Of a stretch of 64,000 nt of DNA, positions 36,252-46,625 are shown piece by piece. The translations under genes and the position numbers were made by a program. Source of the DNA: Corynebacterium mastitidis DSM 44356 (GTDB lineage: Bacteria; Actinomycetota; Actinomycetes; Mycobacteriales; Mycobacteriaceae); contig NZ_AQXB01000002.1 in NCBI RefSeq assembly GCF_000375365.1, positions 62,001-126,000 on the forward strand, given 5' to 3'. The notes beneath the pieces were generated by a model. That model searched no databases, was not told the origin of the DNA, and was given only the letters and a program-made list of their open reading frames with translations. Each line of letters opens with the position of its first letter. Position 1 is the stretch's first letter.

Positions 36252-36290
36252 GTTGCTTAAGCATAACGCTCTGGACGGAGGGAGAGGATT
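36252..36290 (-). promoter_or_regulatory. Leaderless promoter and palindrome of the SbnA-like operon
   Basis: On the minus strand the -10 box TATGCT (36260-36265) ends 8 nt before the ATG. A perfect palindrome TGCTTAAGCA (36254-36263) overlaps it, a suitable place for a repressor. I see no good match to a DtxR box. Confidence 0.5.
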
Positions 36291-36367
36291 GGTCCGGGGG
36301 TGAGGGGAGGGCGGCGGGCCGCGTGCCGACGGTGGGGCCGGGGTGCGGCGAGCGCGCCCGAGCAACA

Positions 36368-36405
36368 CGAAAGCACCCGCCCGGAACGCCGTCCGGGCGG
36401 GTGCT
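36368..36405 (-). terminator. Terminator of tRNA-Gly
   Basis: A 14-bp perfect stem (AGCACCCGCCCGGA with its complement, 36372-36385 and 36392-36405) with a 6-nt loop, followed on the minus strand by TTTCGTGTT. Confidence 0.8.
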
Positions 36406-36412
36406 GCATGGG

Positions 36413-36483
36413 AGCCGATGACGGGAATCGAACCCGCGTATTCAGCTTGGGAAGCTGACATTCTACCATTGAATTACATCGGC
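36413..36483 (-). tRNA. tRNA-Gly (anticodon CCC)
   Basis: A 71-nt cloverleaf on the minus strand. The acceptor stem GCCGATG pairs with CATCGGC, with discriminator U as usual for tRNA-Gly. The anticodon arm is TCAGC-TTCCCAA-GCTGA, giving CCC, which reads GGG. The T arm is GCGGG-TTCGATT-CCCGT. No CCA is encoded after the discriminator (CCC follows). Its own promoter (TAGAGT near 36507) lies in the spacer to the divergent dcd gene, and a strong terminator follows. Confidence 0.95.
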
Positions 36484-36573
36484 GCTGCGCTGTAGAAAGC
36501 GCTGCGGCATACTCTACACCACCGCGGCGGGCCGAGGGAAACGCCCTGGTGGCTTGGCGGTAGACTCGGCCCC

Positions 36574-37131
36574 GTGCTGCTTTCAGATCGTGACATCCGC
36601 CGTGCCATCGACGAGGGGCATCTGGGCATCGAGCCCTACGATGCCAACCTGGTGCAACCGTCCAGCGTGGATGTGCGCCTGGATAGGTTCTTCCGCGTGT
36701 TCAACAACTCCAAGTACACGCACATCGACCCCAAGCGGGAGATGGAGGACCTGACCAGTTGCGTGGAGGTGGACGAGGGCTTCGTGCTGCACCCCGGCGA
36801 GTTCGTGCTGGGGGCCACCCTGGAGAAGTTCACCCTGCCCACCCACCTGGCGGGCCGCCTGGAGGGCAAGTCCTCCCTGGGCAGGCTGGGCCTGCTCACG
36901 CACTCCACGGCGGGCTTCATCGACCCCGGCTTTAGCGGGCACATCACGCTGGAGCTGTCCAACGTGGCCAACCTTCCCATCGTCTTGTACCCGGAGATGA
37001 AGGTGGGCCAGTTGGCGCTGTTCGCCATGTCCTCCCCGGCGGAGACGCCGTACGGGGCGTCGGCACTGGGCTCGAAGTACCAGGGACAGCGCGGCCCCAC
37101 GCCCTCCAAGGCGTACCTGAACTTCCGCTAG
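36574..37131 (+). CDS. dcd: dCTP deaminase
   Basis: A 185-residue enzyme of the trimeric dUTPase/dCTP-deaminase fold that converts dCTP to dUTP; many actinobacterial forms also cleave dUTP to dUMP. Diagnostic segments are [21 protein letters not shown] (with the catalytic Ser-Arg region), [16 protein letters not shown] and the C-terminal [13 protein letters not shown] that closes over the nucleotide. Length is normal. TAGACT at 36561-36566 ends 7 nt before GTG 36574, so the message is probably leaderless. Confidence 0.96.
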   Translation: MLLSDRDIRRAIDEGHLGIEPYDANLVQPSSVDVRLDRFFRVFNNSKYTHIDPKREMEDLTSCVEVDEGFVLHPGEFVLGATLEKFTLPTHLAGRLEGKSSLGRLGLLTHSTAGFIDPGFSGHITLELSNVANLPIVLYPEMKVGQLALFAMSSPAETPYGASALGSKYQGQRGPTPSKAYLNFR

Positions 37132-37211
37132 GCCCTTTGTGGCCCTCCATGCCGCTTATTGTTCGCCCCCGGTTTAACCCCCGTTCACCCAAGGCGGGTA
37201 GGGGTGGTGGC

Positions 37212-38537
37212 ATGAAGCTGAGCGTAATCGGAACCGGATACCTGGGGGCCACGCACGCCGCCTGCATGGCGGAGCTGGGGCACGACGTGGTGGGTGTGGA
37301 TGTGGACGAGGCCAAGATCGACGCCCTGGCGGCGGCCACCGTCCCCTTCTATGAGCCGGGCCTGCCGGAGGTGCTCGCCCGCAACCTCGAGGCGGAAAGG
37401 CTGCGGTTTAGCACCGACTACGCCCGGGCGGCGGAGCACGCGCGGGTGCACTTCCTGGCGGTGGGCACGCCGCAGCGGCGGGGGTCCTACGCGGCGGACC
37501 TCACCTACGTGCGCTCCGTGATCGAGGAGCTGGTGCCCCTGCTGGAGGGGGAGCACCTGATCCTGGGCAAGTCCACGGTGCCGGTGGGCACGGCGGCGCA
37601 GCTCCAGGAGCTGGCGGATTCCCTGGCGCGCCCGGGGGCCAGCGTGGAGGTGGCATGGAACCCGGAGTTTCTGCGCGAGGGGCACGCGGTGGAGGACACG
37701 ATTCACCCCGATCGCCTGGTGCTAGGCGCGCGGGAGGGTGCCGAGGATCGGGTGCTCCCGGTGGCGCGGGAGATCTACGCCGCCCCTATCGCGGAGGGCA
37801 CGCCGTTTCTGAGCATGAACCTGCCTACGGCGGAGCTGGTCAAGGTCTCCGCCAACGCCTTCTTGGCCACCAAGATCTCCTTCATCAACGCGGTGTCGGA
37901 GGTGTGCGAGGCCGCGGGGGCGGACGTTACCTCCCTTGCCCACGCCATTGGGCACGACGAGCGCATCGGCCACAAGTTCCTGGGCGCGGGCCTGGGCTTC
38001 GGCGGGGGCTGCCTGCCCAAGGATATCCGGGCGTTCATGGCGCGCGCCGGGGAGCTGGGGGTGGATCAGGCGCTGACCTTCCTGCGCGAGGTCGATGCCA
38101 TCAACCAGCGACGCCGCGAGCGCGTGGTGGAGCTGACGCGCCGGATGTGCGATCACTCCCTGATCGGGGTGCGGGTGTGCGTGCTGGGCGCGGCGTTCAA
38201 GCCCAATTCCGACGACGTCCGGGACTCCCCGGCGCTGAACGTGGCGGGGTCGTTGTCCCTAGCCGGGGCGCATGTAACGGTTTATGACCCGCAGGCGATG
38301 AAGAATGCGCAGAGGGTGTTTCCCACGCTCGCCTACGCGCCCACGGCGCGGGAGGCGCTGCGGGGCGCACAGGTGGTGATCCTGGCCACGGAGTGGCAGG
38401 AGTTCCGCGACCTCGACCCGCGGGACACCGCGGATCTGGTGGAGTGGCGCAACCTCATCGACGCGCGCAACGTGCTCGATCTCGCGCGCTGGCGCGAGGC
38501 CGGGTGGACGGTGAGCGCCCTGGGCCGGGCAATGTGA
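37212..38537 (+). CDS. udg: UDP-glucose 6-dehydrogenase
   Basis: A 441-residue NAD-dependent dehydrogenase oxidising UDP-glucose to UDP-glucuronate. It has the N-terminal Rossmann motif VIGTGYLGATHA, the FLREG segment (NPEFLREGHAVEDT), catalytic Cys267 in GFGGGCLPKDI, and the C-terminal GAAFKPNSDDVRDSPAL for the sugar nucleotide. ATG 37212 is chosen because the frame upstream lacks homology and GGGTGGTGG precedes this ATG. It sits directly after dcd with an 80-bp gap. UDP-glucuronate would feed glycolipid or capsule synthesis; no dedicated user gene is in the window. Confidence 0.93.
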   Translation: MKLSVIGTGYLGATHAACMAELGHDVVGVDVDEAKIDALAAATVPFYEPGLPEVLARNLEAERLRFSTDYARAAEHARVHFLAVGTPQRRGSYAADLTYVRSVIEELVPLLEGEHLILGKSTVPVGTAAQLQELADSLARPGASVEVAWNPEFLREGHAVEDTIHPDRLVLGAREGAEDRVLPVAREIYAAPIAEGTPFLSMNLPTAELVKVSANAFLATKISFINAVSEVCEAAGADVTSLAHAIGHDERIGHKFLGAGLGFGGGCLPKDIRAFMARAGELGVDQALTFLREVDAINQRRRERVVELTRRMCDHSLIGVRVCVLGAAFKPNSDDVRDSPALNVAGSLSLAGAHVTVYDPQAMKNAQRVFPTLAYAPTAREALRGAQVVILATEWQEFRDLDPRDTADLVEWRNLIDARNVLDLARWREAGWTVSALGRAM

Positions 38538-38757
38538 CTATTGTTGCTGATGTGACGCCTGTGGTTGGTGTTGCTGGCGTTTTTAAGCCGGCTCCGGCCG
38601 ATCGGCCGGGTGGTCCGATGAGCGCCGCTGACCTGCGATGAGCGGCAGAACCGCTGCTCGCGGCGGTAAAAAATAGGTACATAGTTGGCGGTTAAGTAGA
38701 CCGTGGGCTACTTTTGTACCTTAAGTGACAGATGAGAGTGTGAGGAAGGTAGTTTCG
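38538..38757 (+). promoter_or_regulatory. Spacer with 16-bp palindrome and nested inverted repeats before the SGNH gene
   Basis: A perfect palindrome CCGGCCGATCGGCCGG lies at 38594-38609. Nested pairs AGGTAC/GTACCT (38675-38680 and 38716-38721) and AAGTAG/CTACTT (38694-38699 and 38708-38713) surround a likely promoter (TTGGCG, 18-nt spacer, TACTTT at 38709-38714). The ribosome site GAGGAAGG precedes ATG 38758. Confidence 0.5.
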
Positions 38758-39744
38758 ATGAAACAACGGGTCTCGATTGCCCTCGCTACCGCGTGCGCGG
38801 TCGCCGGCATGGGCCTTGCTGGGGGAGGAACTGCCCTCGCGCAGGAGAATCAGCAGCCCGCCGCGGAGTTCCTCGGTGAGGTGGCCAAGGCGCAGTCGCC
38901 CCTCCCGCAGCCCAAGGTGGCGGCCCCGGCCCCGGTGAACCCGGAGGCGAACGAGAGCTACGTCAGCTTTGGCGACTCCGTGGCCGCCAACCCCACGGTG
39001 CTGGACATCATGGTGACCCGCGCCCAGCGCCAGGGCCTGGATATTCAGTGGCCCACCATCCGCGAGGGCTTCTGCGCCCAGGGAATCAATAACTTCCCCT
39101 CGCAGGTGGCGCGGCAGACCGGCCTGCGGCTTGAGGATTACTCCTGCGGCGGCGCCACCGCCTACATGGAGGAGAACCCCAAGAGCGCCATCCCGCACGA
39201 CACGATCAACGATCAGGTGAGCAAGGCCATCGGCGCGGGCGCCCTGGACGGGCGCACCAAGCTGGTGAGCGTCTCCATCGGCGTGAACGACCTCTGGCAG
39301 CCGGGCAACTACGAGAACGTGGGCCAGGAGCGCCGCAACGCCCTGTACCACGAGAACGTGACCCGCGCGCTCAACCGCATCAGGGAGGCTGCTCCGGAGG
39401 CCAAGGTGATCATGCTCGGCATCCCGGATCAGACCGACGGCGCCAACCACACCTGCGCCACGAACCTCCTGGGCATGGTGTCCCACTGGTACTTCCCGGT
39501 GGTGTCCTACTACCAGGACGAGCTGCGTAACGCGCAGCGCGCCGCCGCGCAGGGCGGCGGCGCCCGGTACCTGGACATGGTCAGCGAGATCAACCTGGCC
39601 AACGACAACAACGGTTGCTCCACCAACCCCAACCGCCTCAGCGCCGCCATCTTCGACGACGCTCCGCACAACTTCACCTTCCACCTCACCGAGGCCGGTC
39701 ACGCGTACTACGCCAACCGCCTGGTGCAGGAGTACAATTCCTAA
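38758..39744 (+). CDS. Exported SGNH/GDSL-family hydrolase
   Basis: A 328-residue secreted hydrolase. The signal peptide is MKQRVSIALATACAVAGMGLAGGGTALAQ. The SGNH fold has block I FGDSVAANP (nucleophile Ser74), a Gly region around YSCGGATAYM, block III GVNDLW, and a C-terminal FHLTEAGHAYYA carrying the catalytic Asp/His area. Cysteines in pairs suggest disulfides. Corynebacterial relatives are secreted esterases or lipases; the substrate is not evident. A 50-aa gene follows 13 bp downstream, and the CYP102 and acyl-CoA synthetase genes lie just beyond, which hints at lipid use. Confidence 0.87.
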   Translation: MKQRVSIALATACAVAGMGLAGGGTALAQENQQPAAEFLGEVAKAQSPLPQPKVAAPAPVNPEANESYVSFGDSVAANPTVLDIMVTRAQRQGLDIQWPTIREGFCAQGINNFPSQVARQTGLRLEDYSCGGATAYMEENPKSAIPHDTINDQVSKAIGAGALDGRTKLVSVSIGVNDLWQPGNYENVGQERRNALYHENVTRALNRIREAAPEAKVIMLGIPDQTDGANHTCATNLLGMVSHWYFPVVSYYQDELRNAQRAAAQGGGARYLDMVSEINLANDNNGCSTNPNRLSAAIFDDAPHNFTFHLTEAGHAYYANRLVQEYNS

Positions 39745-39757
39745 AAGGAGAGACCAG

Positions 39758-39910
39758 ATGACGCCCGAGCTGATCACCGAGATCATCAACGATTACCCCC
39801 TGACCACCCCGCTGGTGCACCTGACCGGCACGCTGGAGCTGGATGACTTCGTCGAGCGCACGCTGAACGCCTGGCCGGATACCCGCCAGCTCCTCGAGTA
39901 CTACGCCTAG
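39758..39910 (+). CDS. Small acidic protein, 50 aa, unknown
   Basis: The frame ATG 39758 to TAG 39910 has a strong ribosome site (AAAGGAGAG, 39744-39752) and follows the SGNH gene after 13 bp, so it looks like a real co-transcribed gene. The product begins MTPELITEIINDYPLTTPLV and ends QLLEYYA. It is acidic, has no signal peptide, Cys or membrane segment, and probably forms two or three helices. I do not recognise a family. A terminator-like hairpin follows at once, supporting its place as the last gene of a two-gene unit. Confidence 0.65.
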   Translation: MTPELITEIINDYPLTTPLVHLTGTLELDDFVERTLNAWPDTRQLLEYYA

Positions 39911-39925
39911 TTCCCATGTAGCTCA

Positions 39926-39960
39926 CAAGGTGCCTCGATCGCTCCGGACGAGGCACCTTG
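39926..39960 (+). terminator. Hairpin terminator after the SGNH/50-aa unit
   Basis: CAAGGTGCCTCG and its exact complement (12-bp stem, 11-nt loop). The T-run is poor (CCTGTCT). Confidence 0.7.
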
Positions 39961-40063
39961 CCTGTCTCCGCGCCCTGTCGGTTTCGGCCTTTCAGAGGGT
40001 CGGCACCGTATTTGTTAACTCAACTCACTTTTTCTGAATAAAAACTAAGGATCGTCTTCTTTT

Positions 40064-43000
40064 ATGACCACCGCTGTTCCCGGCCCCAAGCCCCTTCCCG
40101 GAATCGGAACTGCATACTCCATCAACCCGAACAACCTCGTGCAGTCCGCCGTGCAGCTCAGCGAGAAGTACGGCGAGGTGTACGTGCACCACCTGCCCGA
40201 GCACAACCCGCTGTACATCATCAGTTCTCAGCGCCTGGTCAACGAGCTGTCGGACGAGACCCGCTTCAAAAAGGAGCTGCACTCCGCGCTGCGGGAGATC
40301 CGCGCCTTCGCGGGCAACGGCCTGTTCACCGCGGAGCAGGAGGACCCGGAGTGGGCCAAGGCCCACCGCATCCTCATGCCGGCCTTCAACCCGGTGGCGC
40401 TCAAGGCCATGTACGACGGCATGTGCGACATCGCGGATCAGCTCATGCTGAAGTGGACGCGCACCCGCCACGATGACGTGGTGGACATCCCGGCGGACTT
40501 CACGCGCCTCACGCTGGACACCATCGCCCTGTGCTCGTTTAGCTATCGCTTCAACTCGTTCTATTCCGAGGACTTCCATCCGTTCATCCAGGCGATGGGC
40601 GACGCCCTGGGGGAGTCGGGCCGCCGCGCCCACGCCCTGGAGCTGCAGAAGAAGCTCAACCTGCTGGGGCAGCGGCGCTTTGACAAGGACGTGGACACGA
40701 TGAGCGAGATCGTGGACGCGCTCATCGAGGAGCGGCGCGCCAACCCCAGCCCGGCGGGTGAGGAGGACATCCTCGACGTGATGATGTCCGCCAAGGACCC
40801 GGAGACGGGCGAGGCCCTCTCGGATAAGAACCTGCGCTACCAGTTGGTGACCTTCCTCATCGCCGGTCACGAGACCACCTCCGGCCTGCTCAGCTTCACC
40901 ATCTTCGAGCTGCTGCGCAACCCGCGCGTATGGCTCAAGGCGCGCAAGGTCGTGGACGAGGTGCTCGGCGGGCGCTTCCCCGAGCACGGGGACATCAAGA
41001 ACCTGGGCTACATCGACCAGATCCTGCGCGAGGGGCTGCGCCTGTACCCCACGGCGCCGGGCTTTGCCGTCACGCCGTACGAGACCACCACCGTGGGCGC
41101 GGACGAGGAGCACGAGGGCTTCGAGGTCAACCCCGGCGATACCCTCTTTGTGATCCTGCCCCGCGTGCACCGCGACCCCAAGATCTGGGACAACCCGGAG
41201 GAGTTCCGCCCCGAGCGCTTCGACTTCGAGAACGCCAAGAAGATCCCGCACAACGCCTGGAAGCCCTTCGGCAACGGCCAGCGCTCCTGCATCGGCCGCG
41301 CCTTTGCCCTGCAGGAGGCCACGATGGTGCTGGCGCTCATCGTCCAGCACTTTGACATCGAGTTCGCCGATCCCAACTACCAGCTCGAGGTGCTCGACGG
41401 CCTGACCTCCAAGCCCAAGGACTTCTACATCCGCATCAAGCCGCGCCCCGAGTGCCCCTACCAGGGCCGGGGCGAGGCCGTGAAGACCACCGGCGTGGAC
41501 GCGGACGCCTCCGGCATGGAGTGTCCCGTGGCCCATTCCGAGGTCGAGGCGGCCCCCAACGGCCACAGCGTGCAGATCCTGGTGGGCTCCAACGCGGGCA
41601 CCAGCCGCAACTTCGCGCGCCGCCTGGGCGCCTTTGCCACCGCGCAGGGCTACGAGGTCACCACCCTGGACCTGGACGACGCGGTGGATAACATCTCCGC
41701 CGACGGCCCCGTGCTCATCTGCACTGCCTCCTACGAGGGCCTGCCCACGGACAACGCCAAGAAGTTCGTGGAGTGGATCAGCGGCGGGGCGGACATCGAC
41801 CTCAGTGGCGTGAACTACGCCGTCTTTGGCTGCGGCAACAGCGAGTGGGCCGCCACGTTCCACCGCATCCCCACGCTGATCGACGACCAGATGGCCGCCC
41901 TGGGCGCCACGCGGATCGTGGAGCGCGGCGCGGGCGACGTGCGCAGCGACTACGTGGGCGCGTTCGAGGAGTGGGCCGAGGGCCTGTGGGAGGCCGTGGC
42001 CGAGCTGGAGGAGGTGGAGCACAGCGCCGTCGACGCGGTGGAGCGGGTGAGCCTGGAGGTCGTGGACGGCGGACGCGGCGAGGCCCTGCGCACGGAGAAC
42101 AGCGAGGGCTTCGTGCGCGGCGTGGTGGAAGAGAGCTACGCGATGAGCCCCGTCGAGGACGAGGGGCCGATCCGGGCTAAGCACCACGTGTCCATCCGCC
42201 TGCCGGAGGGCATGACCTACCGCACGGGCGACTACCTCGAGGTGCTGCCGCGCAACCCGCAGGCGCTGGTGGATCGGGTGCTGGCCCGGTTTAATCTCAA
42301 CTCCGATTCGCGCGTGCGGATCGAGGGGCGCGAGAGCTTCCTGCCCCTCGGGGAGCCGCTGAGCATCGCGGAGCTGCTGGGTGGCTACGTGGAGCTGACG
42401 CTGCCGGCGGGGCGTCGGCACGTGGAGGCGCTCGCGCAGGCCTGCCCCTGCCCGCCGGAGAAGGCGGGCCTGATGGCCCTGCTGGACGCCCAGGCCTACG
42501 AGGAGGAGGTGCAGAAGAAGCGCCGCAGCGTGCTGGACCTGCTGGAGGAGTACCCCTCGGTGCAGATCGGCTTCGAGGACTTCGTGAACATGCTGGAGCC
42601 GCTGGCGCCGCGCCGCTACTCCATCTCCTCCTCGGCGCTCACGCAGGACGGCAACCGCCCGGCGCTGACCTTCACGGTGATCGACGAGCCCGCCTGGTCC
42701 GGCCGCGGGCAGTACGCGGGCATCGCCTCCACCTACCTCTCCCAGCTCCCGGTGGGCGCCTCCGTGCCGGTGAGCGTGGTGCCGGGCACCGAGCACTTCC
42801 GCGCGGAGGAGGACGTGACGCGCCCGATGATCCTCATCGGCGCGGGCACCGGCCTGGCCCCGCTGCGCGCCTTCGTGGAGGACGCCGCCCTGCGCGCCGC
42901 CGAGCAGGGGGTGACCCCCGGCCGCAGCCTGCTGTTCTACGGCTGCCACGGCAAGGACTCCGACTACCTGTACGCGGAGCAGTTCGAGGAGTGGTCCGAG

Positions 43001-43297
43001 CAGGGCGCGGTGGATGTGCGCCCGGCCTTCTCCCGGCACCCGGAGGAGGGCCCGGACGGGCTGATCAAGTACGTGCAGGATCGCCTGTGGCAGGACCGCG
43101 ACGAGGTCATGGCCCTGGTCAAGCAGGGGGCGCGGTTCTACGTCTGCGGCGACGCCGAGCGCCTGGCGCCGTCCGTGCGCCGCACGATCACGCGCATGGT
43201 GGCGGAGGCGCATCGCCTGTCCGCCGACGAGGCGGCGGAGTACGTGCAGCGGATGGAGCACGAGGAGTTCAGCTACGTCAGCGACGTTTTTGACTAG
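40064..43297 (+). CDS. Self-sufficient cytochrome P450/NADPH-P450 reductase, CYP102 (P450-BM3) family
   Basis: A 1077-residue fusion in the BM3 order. The heme domain (about 1-470) has FAGNGLF (counterpart of BM3 Phe87), the I-helix AGHETT, EGLRLYP for ExxR, and heme ligand Cys409 in FGNGQRSCIG. The flavodoxin-like FMN domain (about 500-650) begins ILVGSNAGTS. The FAD/NADPH reductase domain has RRYSISSS, GAGTGLAPLRAF and YVCGDAERLAPSV. BM3-type enzymes hydroxylate fatty acids near the omega end with NADPH and O2. The acyl-CoA synthetase 61 bp downstream suggests fatty-acid or related substrates. ATG 40064 has TAAGGA upstream. Confidence 0.95.
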   Translation: MTTAVPGPKPLPGIGTAYSINPNNLVQSAVQLSEKYGEVYVHHLPEHNPLYIISSQRLVNELSDETRFKKELHSALREIRAFAGNGLFTAEQEDPEWAKAHRILMPAFNPVALKAMYDGMCDIADQLMLKWTRTRHDDVVDIPADFTRLTLDTIALCSFSYRFNSFYSEDFHPFIQAMGDALGESGRRAHALELQKKLNLLGQRRFDKDVDTMSEIVDALIEERRANPSPAGEEDILDVMMSAKDPETGEALSDKNLRYQLVTFLIAGHETTSGLLSFTIFELLRNPRVWLKARKVVDEVLGGRFPEHGDIKNLGYIDQILREGLRLYPTAPGFAVTPYETTTVGADEEHEGFEVNPGDTLFVILPRVHRDPKIWDNPEEFRPERFDFENAKKIPHNAWKPFGNGQRSCIGRAFALQEATMVLALIVQHFDIEFADPNYQLEVLDGLTSKPKDFYIRIKPRPECPYQGRGEAVKTTGVDADASGMECPVAHSEVEAAPNGHSVQILVGSNAGTSRNFARRLGAFATAQGYEVTTLDLDDAVDNISADGPVLICTASYEGLPTDNAKKFVEWISGGADIDLSGVNYAVFGCGNSEWAATFHRIPTLIDDQMAALGATRIVERGAGDVRSDYVGAFEEWAEGLWEAVAELEEVEHSAVDAVERVSLEVVDGGRGEALRTENSEGFVRGVVEESYAMSPVEDEGPIRAKHHVSIRLPEGMTYRTGDYLEVLPRNPQALVDRVLARFNLNSDSRVRIEGRESFLPLGEPLSIAELLGGYVELTLPAGRRHVEALAQACPCPPEKAGLMALLDAQAYEEEVQKKRRSVLDLLEEYPSVQIGFEDFVNMLEPLAPRRYSISSSALTQDGNRPALTFTVIDEPAWSGRGQYAGIASTYLSQLPVGASVPVSVVPGTEHFRAEEDVTRPMILIGAGTGLAPLRAFVEDAALRAAEQGVTPGRSLLFYGCHGKDSDYLYAEQFEEWSEQGAVDVRPAFSRHPEEGPDGLIKYVQDRLWQDRDEVMALVKQGARFYVCGDAERLAPSVRRTITRMVAEAHRLSADEAAEYVQRMEHEEFSYVSDVFD

Positions 43298-43358
43298 GGC
43301 ACTAAGCAGTACCTTACAATAGGGTTTCAGTACCAAAACGAAATGGAGTGATTAAGGA

Positions 43359-45044
<1,686 letters not shown>

Positions 45045-45104
45045 CCGAGGGATAGGGAGCACGGGGCCCGGGCGCGCGGTGGCGCGTGTGGGCCTTGTGC
45101 TTTT

Positions 45105-46355
45105 TTATGCGCGGACTCGGCGGCCCGGTTCTTGGTGCTTCGGTTCTTGGCGATCCGGCACCGTCCATGCGGCGATGAGCGTGGTCAGCGGCACCGCGAG
45201 GATCAGCGCCAGGCCACCGATGCCCGAGCGCAGCAGCTCCGTGGCCACCACGTCGCTGCTCAGCGTCTCGGCCAGGGGACGCCGCGCCACGGAGATGAGC
45301 AACAGCAGCGGCAGGGCGGCCCCGGTGTAGCTGAGCACCAGCGTGTACACCACCGAGGCGATGTGATCCTGCCCTACCTTCATCGCGCCGAGGAAGAGCC
45401 GCCAGGGTCGAGCGTCCGGGTCGAGCGCGGAGAGCTCGTTGATGGTGGAGGCCTGGGCGATCGTGACGTCGTTGAGCACCCCCAGGGTGCCGATGATGAA
45501 GCCCGCCGCCAGCAGCCCGAGGACGGAGACCTCCGGCAGGTACAGCAGGATGGTGAGGTTGTCCTCGGAGCCGAGCCCGCGCACCTCGGTGGTGCGCAGC
45601 CCAACGGAGGTCAGCCCCGCGGCTACGAGGAGGGCGAGCAGCGTGCCGCCGAGCGCGGCGGCGGACTTCCAGTTCACCCCGTGCACCAGCGGCACCACCA
45701 CGAGCAGCACCAGCGCCCCGGTGATCACGGCCAGCAGGGAGGAATCCCGCCCCGAGGCCAGGGCGGGAAGCAGGAAGAAGCCGATGACGGACAGCGTCAC
45801 GCCCAGACCGATCAGGGCGCGCAGGCCGCGCCACCCGGCGAAGAGGAGCAGCGCCAGGACGATCGCCACGCCCCAGGCCGCCAGCGAGCCGCCGCGCTGA
45901 TAGTCCGCGAAGGACATGGTGACCGCGCCCTCCGGGGTGCGCGTCTCGGAGAGCCGGATGCGGTCTCCCTCCCGAAGCTGCGGCTCCCCGGGCATGTCAT
46001 GGGTGACGAGCATGGTGCGCTGCCCCGCGAACTCCCCCGAGGTGATGTCCGCCAGCGCCCGACGGCAGGGCTGGGCGGGGGCGGCCAGCGGGGTATCGGG
46101 CTGCCCCGAGAACACGGTGCCTATCGACGCCGAGTTGCAGGCGTTGCCATCCACCAGCGTGACGGTGGCGTCCACCAGGGTGCGGTTCAGGGACGAGGAG
46201 GCGAAGGTCTCCGATACGTGGGTGCTGTGGGGCGAGGGCCAACTCAGGGCCACGGCGACGGCGGAGGCGAGGCCCGCCAGGGCGATGCCCACCAGGAGCA
46301 GGAGGCGGGGCGGGGTGAGGCGGCGGGCGCCGGTGGGGGTGGTGTGCCGTGTCAT
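45105..46355 (-). CDS. YibE/F-family membrane protein
   Basis: A 416-residue protein. One N-terminal transmembrane segment and an exported domain of about 110 residues (with Cys pairs) precede about seven more segments of the YibE/F family, including GTLGVLNDVTIAQAS and ALDPDARPWRLFLGAMKVGQDHIASVVYTL. Family members are widespread in Gram-positives, predicted transporters of unknown substrate. The start is ATG 46355 with AAGGGA upstream; a longer frame to 46493 lacks support. It lies downstream of alaT on the same strand with a repeat-rich 270-bp gap. Confidence 0.85.
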   Translation of the reverse strand: MTRHTTPTGARRLTPPRLLLLVGIALAGLASAVAVALSWPSPHSTHVSETFASSSLNRTLVDATVTLVDGNACNSASIGTVFSGQPDTPLAAPAQPCRRALADITSGEFAGQRTMLVTHDMPGEPQLREGDRIRLSETRTPEGAVTMSFADYQRGGSLAAWGVAIVLALLLFAGWRGLRALIGLGVTLSVIGFFLLPALASGRDSSLLAVITGALVLLVVVPLVHGVNWKSAAALGGTLLALLVAAGLTSVGLRTTEVRGLGSEDNLTILLYLPEVSVLGLLAAGFIIGTLGVLNDVTIAQASTINELSALDPDARPWRLFLGAMKVGQDHIASVVYTLVLSYTGAALPLLLLISVARRPLAETLSSDVVATELLRSGIGGLALILAVPLTTLIAAWTVPDRQEPKHQEPGRRVRA

Positions 46356-46457
46356 GGGGTCCCTTCGTTCGTCGTGGAGCGGCTGCGGCCGCTCGCGGGT
46401 AATGATTATTATTCCCGATAGAGTGGTGCGAACGGTAGGGGTGCGGTGGTTGGGGGT

Positions 46458-46600
46458 GTAAATACGCGCTCGTCGAAACTTGTATTTACTCATTTTTACG
46501 GCGCTGAGCAGGCGTTATGCGCTAGCGGGTGCGGGGTGAGGGGGAAGTTTCTGCAAAAGTTTCGACGAAGTTTCGACAAAAACTTTTTCAAAAAACTTTC
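46458..46600. repeat. AAGTTTCGAC repeat cluster between alaT and YibE/F
   Basis: AAGTTTCTGCA, AAGTTTCGACG and AAGTTTCGACA lie in tandem at 46545-46578 (period 11-12), followed by AAAAACTTTTTC-like runs. An inverted exact copy, CGTCGAAACTT, is at 46471-46481. A separate inverted repeat GTAAATAC/GTATTTAC is at 46458-46465 and 46482-46489. Part probably terminates alaT; the rest may be regulatory. Confidence 0.6.
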
Positions 46601-46625
46601 CCCGCGCCCGCCGGGCCGCCGCGGC

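Noticed and set aside
35248..36264. Extension of the FAD/PLP fusion upstream to 36264
   Set aside because: That part is an out-of-frame reading of the SbnA-like gene. The Rossmann motif starts at ATG 35247, with an ATGA overlap.
36252..36461. Extended N-terminus of the SbnA-like protein
   Set aside because: It would read through the tRNA terminator and into tRNA-Gly. ATG 36251 has a promoter and matches SbnA length.
40025..43336. A 1103-codon open frame antisense to the CYP102 gene
   Set aside because: The sense strand encodes a full BM3-type enzyme. The antisense frame is a His/Val/Leu-rich shadow produced by GC-biased codons.
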